Shown in pieces: positions 6,788 to 14,307 of a stretch of 17,561 nt of DNA. The DNA comes from Nitrososphaerales archaeon TH5893. GTDB lineage: Archaea > Thermoproteota > Nitrososphaeria > Nitrososphaerales > Nitrososphaeraceae. Where the stretch lies: positions 1 through 17,561 of the forward strand of contig JAATVT010000109.1 in NCBI GenBank assembly GCA_014523685.1. The letters run 5' to 3'. The stretch's first letter is position 1. Each line of letters opens with the position of its first letter. The position numbers and the translations under genes are program-made. The notes beneath the pieces are model-generated. The model was not told the origin of the DNA and made no database searches. It worked only from the letters and a program-made list of their open reading frames with translations.

Positions 6788-7339
6788 ATGAACCAAGAAA
6801 CTCGACCCTCGACAGTTACGAGATCCTTTCGCTTTGAAAACGAATTGTCGTATATTTTGGAGGAAGAAGCAGAAAGAATGGGAATCTCAGTTAATGCCTT
6901 AGTTGGGATTATCTTGCGAAGATATTGCGATTTCACAAGGTATCTGTCTAAAATAGACATGATTGTTATCAATCGCGAATTTCTCACCTTCCTTTTAGAT
7001 ACATACGATGACGATTCCATTAGGAAAATGGGAACAAAACTAGGCCAGATTATTCCTTCTGATACGATCATGTTCTGGAAGAAAGAGATTAACGAATACT
7101 CAGTTCTAGAGTATATAGAGAAAATAATTTGTAGATATGGCCATCTTGGGACATATGATGAAATATTACAGTCTGAGGTGAGAACCGTTGTCATAAGGCA
7201 TCGCCTGGGAAAGAAAGGTTCAATTTTCTTCCAGGCCTATTTTTGCTCGGCACTTAAGGTGATGCTGGGAATTGATGCCAATTTCGAAATAACTGATTCA
7301 TCCTTAAAATTCGATATTATCAACAGATCCAAAAATTGA
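6788..7339 (+). CDS. Ribbon-helix-helix protein with an unrecognised C-terminal domain
   Basis: The 183-residue product (from ATG 6788) begins with a probable ribbon-helix-helix DNA-binding unit: strand TVTRSFRFE (about 9-17), then helices ELSYILEEEAERMG and SVNALVGIILRRYCDF. The rest (about 65-183) is an alpha/beta domain ending with IRHRLGKKGSIFFQAYFCSAL and FEITDSSLKFDI, which I do not recognise but which resembles a sensor or dimerisation domain. It may be a local transcription regulator; no ligand site is evident. A GTG at 6695 would add 31 residues that do not look conserved. It is divergent from the canonical TFB and shares about 230 bp of upstream DNA with it, so control of that TFB is a reasonable guess. 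Confidence 0.7.
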   Translation: MNQETRPSTVTRSFRFENELSYILEEEAERMGISVNALVGIILRRYCDFTRYLSKIDMIVINREFLTFLLDTYDDDSIRKMGTKLGQIIPSDTIMFWKKEINEYSVLEYIEKIICRYGHLGTYDEILQSEVRTVVIRHRLGKKGSIFFQAYFCSALKVMLGIDANFEITDSSLKFDIINRSKN

Positions 7340-7419
7340 CATCATAGATGGAACAATGGACCTAGAACTATCAAAAGGTTCATAAATTGAACTAGTTATC
7401 CAAGATTTGTAATTAAGAA

Positions 7420-8022
7420 ATGTTTGCAATCGTACATATGTCTGATGTTGTCAGAATTCCTCCTAACAAACTTACAAATTATCTAAAGGATACTGCTATT
7501 GGAATCTTAAAGGAAAAATATGAGAGCATGATAAGTCCGGAAATAGGATATGTGATAATGATTATAGATGCTTACGCCAATTCCACAGGTAAGCTCATTG
7601 CAGGTGATGGAGCAACGTACCATAAGGTGACTTTCAGGGCATTGACTTATTTTCCCGTATTGCAGGAAATAGTCGAGGGAGAAATAGTAGAAATAACTGA
7701 TTTTGGGGCGTTCGTCAGGATTGGACCTACCGACGCTTTACTACATCTTTCCCAAATTACCGATGATTATCTTAAAAGCGATGTCAAACAGGGTGTAATT
7801 GTAGCAAATCAAACAGCTAGATCTTTAAAAATTGGATCTCGAATTCGTTCGCGTGTGACAGCAGTGAGCCTAGGCAAGGGAGCGGCTATGGGCAAAATTG
7901 GTATCACATGCAGACAACCATTTTTGGGCGCGACAGAGTGGATCGAGCAGGAAATAAAGAAGGCGAAACAACCTCAACCTCCAGTTGCTGCTAAGGAGAA
8001 GAAAGGGGGAGGTAACCGGTAA
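7420..8022 (+). CDS. rpo7: DNA-directed RNA polymerase subunit Rpo7 (RpoE1)
   Basis: Rpo7 pairs with Rpo4 to form the polymerase stalk, which binds emerging RNA and helps promoter opening. The 200-residue protein has the N-terminal RNP-like tip domain (1-79; VVRIPPNKL, GDGATYHKVTFRALTY) and an S1/OB RNA-binding domain (about 81-170; EGEIVEITDFGAFVRIGP, LLHLSQITDDYL). Length is slightly above the usual 180-190 because of a Lys/Pro/Gly-rich tail (KKAKQPQPP...KKGGGNR). A TATA-like TTCATAAATT (7379-7388) gives a nearly leaderless start at ATG 7420. Its TAA overlaps the spt4 ATG by one base, the classical archaeal rpo7-spt4 arrangement. Confidence 0.96.
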   Translation: MFAIVHMSDVVRIPPNKLTNYLKDTAIGILKEKYESMISPEIGYVIMIIDAYANSTGKLIAGDGATYHKVTFRALTYFPVLQEIVEGEIVEITDFGAFVRIGPTDALLHLSQITDDYLKSDVKQGVIVANQTARSLKIGSRIRSRVTAVSLGKGAAMGKIGITCRQPFLGATEWIEQEIKKAKQPQPPVAAKEKKGGGNR

Positions 8023-8210
8023 TGGCTAGGGAAGTAGCATGCAAAAAGTGTAAAGCTGTGACCATTGGGAAGGTATGTCCTATCTGTAAGTCTACTGAAT
8101 TGACTCCAGACTGGTATGGGATTATCTTGATATTCGATTCAAGTAAGTCAAAAATAGCATCACTTCTAGATATTCACGCCGCACATAAATATGCACTAAA
8201 GGTTTCTTAG
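8022..8210 (+). CDS. spt4: Transcription elongation factor Spt4 (RpoE2)
   Basis: Spt4 forms a heterodimer with Spt5/NusG that clamps the elongating RNA polymerase. The 62-residue product has a four-Cys zinc site (CKKC at 7-10 and CPIC at 19-22), followed by LTPDWYGIILIFD and SKIASLLDIHAAHKYALKV, the Spt5-binding part. Length and motif order are normal for archaeal Spt4. ATG 8022 overlaps the rpo7 TAA (TAATG), so the two are translationally coupled. Confidence 0.96.
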   Translation: MAREVACKKCKAVTIGKVCPICKSTELTPDWYGIILIFDSSKSKIASLLDIHAAHKYALKVS

Positions 8211-8227
8211 CTTATCTGTAAAACTAG

Positions 8228-9115
8228 ATGTGTGGTCTTGCCGAATACCTCGAAAGGCGCAATTCGATTGTAAGATTCCTAGAAGAAGATATAGGTTCGG
8301 GGGATATAACTAGTAGTAGTATCGTTCCGTCAAACAAAATAATAAGTGCGGTCATTCTCTGTAATGATTTAAATGAAACGATAACATGTGGCCTTCATGA
8401 TGCCCAGATCGTCTTCGACGTGTGCAATTGCTGGGCTAATCCGCTCATGAATGATGGTTCTAATGTCAAGAAGGGTGATGTTGTAATGCAAATTCGAGGC
8501 GAAGCGAGATCTGTTTTAAAGGCGGAAAGAACTGCACTCAATCTAATTATGAGGATGAGTGGAATAGCCACTCTTACACGAAGATTTGTTAACCTTGTTG
8601 AAGGATACAATCCTAAAGTTAGAATCGCGGGCACCAGAAAAACCGCCCCCGGCCTCCGAGCTTTCGATAAGAAGGCAATAGCAACAGGAGGAGGCTATCC
8701 TCATAGGATGCGATTGGATGAAATGGTCATGATTAAAGATAACCATCTAGCGGTCACGGATTCAATAGAATATAGCATCCGAACAGCAAGGACCAATATA
8801 GGATCAGCAGTAAGAATCGAATGTGAAGTGAGAAATACGGAGGAAGCTATACGCGCCGCGAAAGCTGGAGCCAATGTGATTATGCTTGATAACTTTACCC
8901 CTTCAGAGGCAGAATCATGTGCCAAGGCAATAAGAGAGTTTGGGACATTTGATGACATAGAAATAGAATTGTCGGGGGGGATAACCCTTAGTAATGTCGT
9001 GGACTATATGAAAGCCCAACCTGATCTCATTTCGGTGGGCCAATTGACGCATTCACCCACTGCAGTTGATTATAGTTTGGAAATTGTAAAAACATTTGAT
9101 CGACAAGAATTGTAA
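8228..9115 (+). CDS. nadC: Quinolinate phosphoribosyltransferase (nicotinate-nucleotide pyrophosphorylase, carboxylating)
   Basis: NadC makes nicotinate mononucleotide from quinolinate and PRPP, releasing CO2, in de novo NAD synthesis. The 295-residue product shows the family signatures in order: EEDIGSGDIT (18-27), AERTALNLIMRMSGIAT, GTRKTAPGLR, KKAIATGGGYPHRMRLDEMVMIKDNH (positively charged active-site lining), IECEV, MLDNF and ELSGGI, then SVGQLTHS. Length is normal (280-300). It starts 17 nt after spt4 and is read in the same direction, so it probably belongs to the rpo7-spt4 transcript. Where bacterial enzymes often read SxGALTHS this one has SVGQLTHS, a minor change. Confidence 0.95.
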   Translation: MCGLAEYLERRNSIVRFLEEDIGSGDITSSSIVPSNKIISAVILCNDLNETITCGLHDAQIVFDVCNCWANPLMNDGSNVKKGDVVMQIRGEARSVLKAERTALNLIMRMSGIATLTRRFVNLVEGYNPKVRIAGTRKTAPGLRAFDKKAIATGGGYPHRMRLDEMVMIKDNHLAVTDSIEYSIRTARTNIGSAVRIECEVRNTEEAIRAAKAGANVIMLDNFTPSEAESCAKAIREFGTFDDIEIELSGGITLSNVVDYMKAQPDLISVGQLTHSPTAVDYSLEIVKTFDRQEL

Positions 9116-9283
9116 ATACTTTTGAGCAACTAAGATAATGTGCAATATTATTTCTACCTTGATCATTCCTCCAGCTCTAAAAATTGGTTTTTCGAATAAT
9201 TGTCCGAGATCCAAATATCCAATTGATCTATTGAAAAAATTTGTCAGATATAGCAAAGTTCAACCAAAGTTGAGACATCTTCG

Positions 9284-10234
9284 CTACGTCAAATCCATCA
9301 TTCTCTGGATCGCGAGTCGGGCCTTGTCAGCCACACGCTTGGGAACTTTCACCTCATAGACATCATTGCAAATCGAATCGTAAACTTTTTCTAATGTTAT
9401 TTTTTTCATATATTTACATATGGCATCCTCTTTAATAGGAATAAATTCCTTAGATTTATTCTCCTTCTTCATCCTATGTAAGATCCCCGTTTCGGTTGCT
9501 ACTAAGAATTGCCTAGCGTCTGAGTTTCTTGCATGCTTCATCATCCCCTCTGTAGATAAAATATGTGCTTTTTTCAGCAATTGACCAGAGGATATATCAT
9601 ATAGTGTAGAGGACGTGCAACCGCATTCTGGATGCACTAATAACTCTGCAGAATTGTACATCTCCAGCATCGCATTAATATCTTGTGTTCTTATGCCGGC
9701 ATGCACGTGGCACTCTCCTGGCCAGACAAACATGTTTTTCCTCTTTGTAATTTCTGCCACATAGGATCCTAGGAACATATCTGGCAAAAATAGTATTTCC
9801 TTATCAGCTGGAATACTATTTACAACCCGAACAGCATTAGAAGAGGTACAACAATAATCAGACAACGACTTTACTTCAGCAGTAGTGTTAATGTAACTAA
9901 CTACTACTGCGTTTGGATGTTCCGTAATCCAAGAATTGAGTTCAGCTGCGTTAATGCTTGAAGCCAGTGAACAGCCAGCTTCCAGATCAGGTATTAAGAC
10001 TCGCTTTTCTGGGCAAATAATGGCGGCTGTTTCTGCCATAAAGTGGACCCCACAAAAGATTATAGTATTAGCAGTAGTTTCAGCAGCAGTCTGTGAAAGT
10101 GCCAACGAGTCCCCAACAAAGTCGGCTATTTCTTGGACCTCTGGTATCTGGTAATTGTGTGCCAGAATAACTGCTTTTTTTTCTTTCTTCAGTCGAGTAA
10201 TGCTTTCTTCAATACCCAGAGCAGATTGGAGCAT
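9284..10234 (-). CDS. nadA: Quinolinate synthase A
   Basis: NadA condenses iminoaspartate with dihydroxyacetone phosphate to quinolinate, using one catalytic 4Fe-4S cluster. The 316-residue product has AVILAHNYQIPEVQ (21-34), FVGDSLALS, FCGVHFMAETA (60-70), DLEAGCSLA, YINTTAEVKSLSDYCCTSSNA, WPGECHVHAG (171-180), HPECGC and ICKYMKKITLEK. The likely cluster ligands are C88, C175 and C273; the 87-residue gap between the first two equals that in Thermotoga NadA. An inverted TATA element (10259-10271) gives a nearly leaderless start at ATG 10234. It is convergent with nadC and divergent from the S30e gene. Confidence 0.96.
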   Translation of the reverse strand: MLQSALGIEESITRLKKEKKAVILAHNYQIPEVQEIADFVGDSLALSQTAAETTANTIIFCGVHFMAETAAIICPEKRVLIPDLEAGCSLASSINAAELNSWITEHPNAVVVSYINTTAEVKSLSDYCCTSSNAVRVVNSIPADKEILFLPDMFLGSYVAEITKRKNMFVWPGECHVHAGIRTQDINAMLEMYNSAELLVHPECGCTSSTLYDISSGQLLKKAHILSTEGMMKHARNSDARQFLVATETGILHRMKKENKSKEFIPIKEDAICKYMKKITLEKVYDSICNDVYEVKVPKRVADKARLAIQRMMDLT

Positions 10235-10258
10235 GGAACGATAAACACTCTATTGCAA

Positions 10259-10271
10259 GGCATTTAAATTA
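10259..10271 (-). promoter_or_regulatory. TATA box for nadA
   Basis: GGCATTTAAATTA on the plus strand reads TAATTTAAATGCC on the minus strand, centred near 10265. The predicted start site near 10238 lies four bases before ATG 10234. Confidence 0.5.
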
Positions 10272-10367
10272 GTACAATCGAGGTCAACCTTGCCTCACGA
10301 ATCTACAATGCGGCAATTATTGCCTGGTGGAGCATTATTTCGACCGTGTTTTAAGCAGCAGACCACG

Positions 10368-10376
10368 TATATATTA
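10368..10376 (+). promoter_or_regulatory. TATA box for the S30e gene
   Basis: TATATATTA is centred 26 nt before ATG 10398, so the mRNA should be leaderless. This rules out the upstream in-frame start at 10290. Confidence 0.65.
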
Positions 10377-10397
10377 GGCTTAACAGTAGACATCACT

Positions 10398-10577
10398 ATG
10401 CCTACGCATGGATCTCTTACGAAAGCTGGTAAGGTTCGAGGTCAAACCCCAAAAATAAAGGGTAGAGATAGGGTAAGCCCAATCGCAAGGGTGCGTAACA
10501 GAAATAACTTTGTTAAGAGGTTTGATAAAAGGAGATCCCCTGGTCAACGGAAGCCTGAACGTACGGGAAGACGATAG
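10398..10577 (+). CDS. rps30e: Small-subunit ribosomal protein S30e (eS30)
   Basis: This is a 59-residue, very basic ribosomal protein of the small subunit near the decoding region. It starts MPTHGSLTKAGKVRGQTPK and ends KPERTGRR, with the family core PRVRNRNNF-type ARVRNRNNFVKR in the middle. The frame is open from 10290, but the extra 36 residues do not resemble S30e, and the TATA box at 10368-10376 points to ATG 10398. S30e is known from Nitrososphaerota and Thermoproteota (crenarchaea) but is missing in euryarchaea, which supports the taxonomic reading. It lies alone between nadA and nadX. Confidence 0.95.
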   Translation: MPTHGSLTKAGKVRGQTPKIKGRDRVSPIARVRNRNNFVKRFDKRRSPGQRKPERTGRR

Positions 10578-10668
10578 TTGTAATAATATCCCAATGTATT
10601 CATCCCTAACTCCAATAGGATAGGCCATAACTCATAACTATTAATCGATTCTAGAGACAACTAAGGGC

Positions 10669-10676
10669 TTTTTATA
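10669..10676 (+). promoter_or_regulatory. TATA box for nadX
   Basis: CTTTTTAT of CTTTTTATAG, centred about 26-27 nt before GTG 10699, predicts a leaderless transcript and supports the non-ATG start. Confidence 0.55.
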
Positions 10677-10698
10677 GATCGAGGAACATGAACTACAG

Positions 10699-11538
10699 GT
10701 GCGGAAGAGGGTAGGAGTGATAGGTTGTGGGACGATAGGGGCTGAGCTCGCTTTAGCTATTGATAAGACTCATATCAAGAATGCTATCATAGCTTTTCTC
10801 TTCGACTCAGTAACAAGTGCCTCCTTAGATTTGAGAGATAAGCTTCATAACAATCATCCTCCTATTTTCTCAAGATTTTCACAGCTTGTATCGTCATCGT
10901 CTTTTAAAGAAGCAGATATTATAATCGAAGCCGCCTCACATACTGCAGTGAGAACCTTCGCTAAGAAAATTGTTTCATCAAACAAAAGTCTCATGATAAT
11001 GAGTACCGGTGCATTTTCTGATGTTCATTTGTTAGAGGAGCTATATAGTACTGTTAAGAAACATGAGAGCCACATTTATTTTCCGACGGGTGCAATTGCA
11101 GGAATAGATGCATTATGCAGCGTAAAGCACATTCTTAATTTTGTGATGCTGACGACCACGAAAAACCCTAAGTCGCTAGCGGGAGCCCCATTTTTTGATC
11201 TTACGAAAACAAAACCAGAAACTATAAGAAAAAGAAAATTGCTGTACGATGGAAATGCATTAGAAGCTATCAAAATGTTCCCTACAAACATTAACGTTGC
11301 TGTGTTACTTAGCTTGGCAGGGCTCGGAACTAGAAAAACGAGAGTGAGAGTTATAGCAGATCCTAACACAAACAGAAACGAACATGAAATTATTGCAAGG
11401 GGTGGGTTCGGGGAAATTTTGATAGTGGTTCGGAATGTCCCGAGCCCGCATAACCCCAAGACGAGCTACCTAGCAGCATTATCTGCAATTGAATGTCTCC
11501 GTAGAATCTGTGATGATAAAATCAGAATAGGAACTTGA
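10699..11538 (+). CDS. nadX: L-aspartate dehydrogenase
   Basis: NadX oxidises aspartate to iminoaspartate with NAD(P)+, feeding NadA in place of the flavoprotein NadB. The 279-residue product has an N-terminal Rossmann motif GVIGCGTIGAELA (5-17), a YFPTGAIAGIDAL segment, and the C-terminal signatures RKTRVRVIADPNTNRNEHEI (with the catalytic His) and SPHNPKTSYLAALSAIE, all typical of archaeal and Thermotoga aspartate dehydrogenases. The start is GTG 10699, placed by the TATA box at 10669-10676. nadA and nadC are within 2.5 kb but on different transcripts, so the pathway is clustered without being an operon. Confidence 0.94.
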   Translation: MRKRVGVIGCGTIGAELALAIDKTHIKNAIIAFLFDSVTSASLDLRDKLHNNHPPIFSRFSQLVSSSSFKEADIIIEAASHTAVRTFAKKIVSSNKSLMIMSTGAFSDVHLLEELYSTVKKHESHIYFPTGAIAGIDALCSVKHILNFVMLTTTKNPKSLAGAPFFDLTKTKPETIRKRKLLYDGNALEAIKMFPTNINVAVLLSLAGLGTRKTRVRVIADPNTNRNEHEIIARGGFGEILIVVRNVPSPHNPKTSYLAALSAIECLRRICDDKIRIGT

Positions 11539-11587
11539 TAAACAATTTCCATTTTGTATTTAATGTGCCGCTGGGTATTTTTGACAG

Positions 11588-11595
11588 TTTATATG
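11588..11595 (+). promoter_or_regulatory. TATA box for the TRAM gene
   Basis: TTTATATG is centred near 11592, predicting a transcript start near 11618 and a leader of about 12 nt before ATG 11630. Confidence 0.5.
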
Positions 11596-11629
11596 GGGTT
11601 TTGTTTGTCCTTGGAATAAGGTATTAGTA

Positions 11630-11893
11630 ATGAGTGAAGGAGGATTCAGAAGAAATGACAACTTCGGCCCCAAACCCGTAGAAGCAGGAAAGGAATACGA
11701 CGTGCAAATAACTGAAATAAGTAGGAAGGGAGAAGGAATTGCAAGAATACAAGGGTTCGTAATTTTTGTTAAGGATGGGAAAGTTGGACAGAACGCGAAG
11801 ATCAGAATAACGCAAGTAGGTAATAGATTTGCCACCGCCGAAATTATTGACGGACAATCGAAGGAAGGCGTTGCTGGCGAAGTATCAGGCTAA
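11630..11893 (+). CDS. Small TRAM-domain RNA-binding protein
   Basis: The 87-residue product is almost entirely one TRAM domain, a beta-barrel RNA-binding fold otherwise appended to tRNA-modifying enzymes. It reads AGKEYDVQITEISRKGEGIA (18-37), RIQGFVIFVKDG (38-49) and VGQNAKIRITQVGNRFATAEI (52-72). An N-terminal Gly/Arg/Asn-rich tail (SEGGFRRNDNFGP) precedes it and a short acidic tail follows. Stand-alone TRAM proteins occur in several archaea; one from a cold-adapted methanogen acts as an RNA chaperone, so a cold-shock-protein-like role is likely. It has its own promoter and lies 91 nt after nadX. Confidence 0.9.
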   Translation: MSEGGFRRNDNFGPKPVEAGKEYDVQITEISRKGEGIARIQGFVIFVKDGKVGQNAKIRITQVGNRFATAEIIDGQSKEGVAGEVSG

Positions 11894-12064
11894 ACTTGAT
11901 CAGTTGCCATCGTATTGTTGAGGATTTTATGCTCAGGACAAACGCAGTACGTAGTCTAATTTATTTTAGTTAAAGAGATTAGTACGCTTGTTGATATATT
12001 TGATCATTCAGCCATCTCCGCTATTTTCCGATACATGATAATGACCATTGAAGGCCCACTTGTG

Positions 12065-12087
12065 TTGAGCTAGATCCTAGGGCTCAA
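12065..12087. repeat. Hairpin-forming inverted repeat in convergent spacer
   Basis: TTGAGC-TAG-ATC-CTA-GG-GCTCAA pairs over 9 bp with a small bulge. It lies in the 259-nt spacer between the convergent TRAM and SDR genes, which otherwise shows no gene. T-rich tracts around 12109-12145 on the plus strand fit archaeal termination of the TRAM transcript. A joint terminator region is likely. Confidence 0.35.
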
Positions 12088-12152
12088 TCCATTCCCTTCA
12101 CAACGGTTTCTATATTTTTCTCTAATATCTAGTTCACTTTTTTGGTAGTTAC

Positions 12153-13958
12153 TCATTTTCTCACTTCATCGACATAAAAAATCGAATCATTATTATTTCC
12201 AATCTGGTTTGAAAGTATCTGTACCACGGATTGAGAAAGGCTTTGAGCATTCGACCCTGATCCTTCTACGTTTCCTGGTAAAATGAGGAACAACCTGATA
12301 CTTGATCCTAATACTTCAAAGAGTTCTTGGTTAACTGTGGCTGTATATGGTCTCAACGCACCCCTGAAAATTTCCGATCTTGCTCGAACAAGCCCGGAAA
12401 TTTTTGTTCCGATTGGACTCTCTGGACCTATCAGAATAATTTTTCCTTCAGAATTCTTATACTTGATAGGATCTAGTTCAGCGTCCGGACACATTGCATT
12501 CACCGATTCCTTTGTTACCAACGCAGGAATGTTGATAAACCTGTCCACTAGGAATTCCCATTCATCCCTTGAAATAGAAAGAATGGGCCGATTATAATCA
12601 TAGTTGCCTGTCAGATAAATGACTGCATCGATCACTCTAGATTTTTTTCTAACCTCATGAATTTGAGCTTTTATCTGATACTCGTTAGATATATCAAACT
12701 CGATACAAGAAAAATCTCGGAATTCACCGGTTACTTTTTGTGGAAGAAACAGAGTCAGATCCTTTACACCTTCTTGATGTAGCACTTTTGTTAGGACATC
12801 TAGACGATCCAATTCCTGTCTGTTCGCTGGGTTTGCTATAATAATAACAACTTTTCCTGTAACTTGAAAAGGGAATGACGTGTTATCAAGGGTAGTTCTG
12901 ATCTGAGGTTTGACTGGATAGAATACACTATCACTAGGCACAATTCTCCCGTTAATGAGCCTGCTCAACTTTTCATCACACAAATTTAATACAGTGTCCG
13001 CAACGTCATCCTGTGATAGGAATTCTCTATCGACGATCATATTTCTAGTATTATTCTGAATCTTCTCTGCTATTTCTTGAACCTTGCCCATCAATTCTGT
13101 TAATGTTTGAACAAGAGTATCAATATTTGCTGAACTAGTTCGGCCTGATTGCTTAATATCTTGGGCGACCTCTCTTAACGTATTTGAAATTAAAACATCG
13201 TCATCACCGAGTAAGGGAAGAAGTTTGCTACAAGCATAATCAATCTGAGAGGATGATAGATCTGCATACCCACTTATTCTGAGGAACTCTGCAGCCGCCT
13301 TAGGATATACGGTCTTGTATATTCGATCAGAGTGTACCGGCCCGGGATTGGTCGCTATCGATCTGATGTTCCGATCGGCAAGTTCCCATGCTAGGGCCTC
13401 AGCAAGTCTATTTTTTGCACCCTGGGCTGCCGTATAAGGTGTCCTAAATCTATAGGGTCTTTGCTCATGGCGGTTTTCTTCACTAAAGAACGTAGATATC
13501 GTGATTATCTTGGAATCCTGTTCCATCATTTGTAGACATTGTCGGGTTGTCCAAAAGGTACCGGTTAGATGGATGGCAACGCATTCTTTGAACTCAGTGA
13601 AATTAGCATTTGTAAATGCTTTAACTGGTCCTGACACCCCAGCATTATTTACTACGATATCTATTTTCCCAAATTCTTCCTCTATCTTTTTTATCATATC
13701 GTTGATTCCCGATTCATCTGAGACGTCGATGCCAGGAAAGGACCTTACCATAGCGGATGACCCGTTGTCTGCCATTATCTTGTTCAAGGTGCTTTCTGTT
13801 TGTTCGAGTGGCCCCTTTCTTCTGCCCAAGATAATAATACTTGCGCCATTTTCTGCGAACCTCTTTGCAACTGAAAACCCGATTCCCGTCCCGCTACCAG
13901 TGATTAGAGCAATCTTGTTAGAATATTTTAAAGATGATTGAAGAGCACGCTCTTCCAT
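12153..13958 (-). CDS. Tandem short-chain dehydrogenase/reductase, resembling half of Chloroflexus malonyl-CoA reductase
   Basis: The 601-residue product has an N-terminal SDR domain: TGSGTGIG (20-27) for NAD(P) binding, VNNAG (103-107), STFFS (155-159), PYTAAQ (174-179) and NPGPVHSDRIYKTVY (204-218). A helical, possibly coiled-coil insert follows (about 289-311), then LSQDDVADTVLNL. A second Rossmann-like domain (about 367-580) starts TGKVVIIIANPANR without a glycine-rich loop and includes LRPYTATVNQE. This two-domain plan, the PGPxxSDRI motif and the LxxxTATxxxE motif match each half of the Chloroflexus bifunctional malonyl-CoA reductase as I recall it. Odd: the canonical YxxxK active site reads Y175-x3-Q179. 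ATG 13958 is leaderless by its TATA box (13981-13988). A role in 3-hydroxypropionate-type carbon metabolism is possible but unproven; a general SDR is the cautious call. Confidence 0.82.
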   Translation of the reverse strand: MEERALQSSLKYSNKIALITGSGTGIGFSVAKRFAENGASIIILGRRKGPLEQTESTLNKIMADNGSSAMVRSFPGIDVSDESGINDMIKKIEEEFGKIDIVVNNAGVSGPVKAFTNANFTEFKECVAIHLTGTFWTTRQCLQMMEQDSKIITISTFFSEENRHEQRPYRFRTPYTAAQGAKNRLAEALAWELADRNIRSIATNPGPVHSDRIYKTVYPKAAAEFLRISGYADLSSSQIDYACSKLLPLLGDDDVLISNTLREVAQDIKQSGRTSSANIDTLVQTLTELMGKVQEIAEKIQNNTRNMIVDREFLSQDDVADTVLNLCDEKLSRLINGRIVPSDSVFYPVKPQIRTTLDNTSFPFQVTGKVVIIIANPANRQELDRLDVLTKVLHQEGVKDLTLFLPQKVTGEFRDFSCIEFDISNEYQIKAQIHEVRKKSRVIDAVIYLTGNYDYNRPILSISRDEWEFLVDRFINIPALVTKESVNAMCPDAELDPIKYKNSEGKIILIGPESPIGTKISGLVRARSEIFRGALRPYTATVNQELFEVLGSSIRLFLILPGNVEGSGSNAQSLSQSVVQILSNQIGNNNDSIFYVDEVRK

Positions 13959-13980
13959 GGCATAGGAGCATTTTGTGCAT

Positions 13981-13988
13981 TATTAAAG
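13981..13988 (-). promoter_or_regulatory. TATA box for the tandem SDR
   Basis: TATTAAAG (CTTTAATA on the minus strand) is centred 26-27 nt before ATG 13958, predicting a leaderless mRNA and fixing that start. Confidence 0.55.
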
Positions 13989-14235
13989 TTAACTTCTAAG
14001 TTCAACACATTACTCATTAGGTAAGACTCAGTTTGGTAGCAGGCAGTAATTCTTGTATTAGCTTTTTGAGGGTATGCGTGAGCAGATGGGCTAACATTTA
14101 GTGTCAACGTCATACAATCGTTTGATGCAGAAGGAGCTTATGATCAAGTCTGAATAGGACCTGAGAAGATCTCAATATTGGCATCAGCCTTATTGTCCTC
14201 TCTCCATTGAGCTTGTCAAAAATTTGAATCTTCAA

Positions 14236-14247
14236 TTGACACGTCAA
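14236..14247. promoter_or_regulatory. Inverted repeat TTGAC-AC-GTCAA
   Basis: A perfect 5-bp inverted repeat with 2-bp spacer, about 90 bp before GTG 14336 and 10 bp from a second palindrome CCAATTGG. Operator-like by symmetry; no known consensus assigned. Confidence 0.3.
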
Positions 14248-14277
14248 GGACCAATTGGTAATCTTGCATTTACGAAC

Positions 14278-14307
14278 AACTTAATTACGGTATTGTACCG
14301 ACAAGTT
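14278..14307 (+). promoter_or_regulatory. Nested inverted repeat overlapping the probable promoter of the gene at 14336
   Basis: Outer arms AACTT (14278-14282) and AAGTT (14303-14307) enclose inner arms CGGTA (14288-14292) and TACCG (14296-14300). CTTAATTA within it could be the TATA element, with a start near 14310. A protein bound here would block initiation. It could also form a 5' hairpin if transcription starts upstream. Confidence 0.4.

Noticed and set aside
6589..7194. A 201-codon open frame on the minus strand across the RHH gene
   Set aside because: Its product has no domain-like pattern and is rich in Ser/Tyr/Ile typical of antisense readings; the plus strand has a clear RHH domain and promoter.
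9138..9359. 73-codon plus-strand frame between nadC and nadA
   Set aside because: It runs antisense into the nadA 3' end, has no promoter-like element and no family pattern.
12283..12597. 104-codon plus-strand frame inside the SDR gene
   Set aside because: Antisense to a well-supported 601-codon gene with SDR motifs.
13928..14113. 61-codon minus-strand frame overlapping the start of the tandem SDR
   Set aside because: No TATA element precedes it, no family is recognisable, and the SDR's own TATA box lies inside it.
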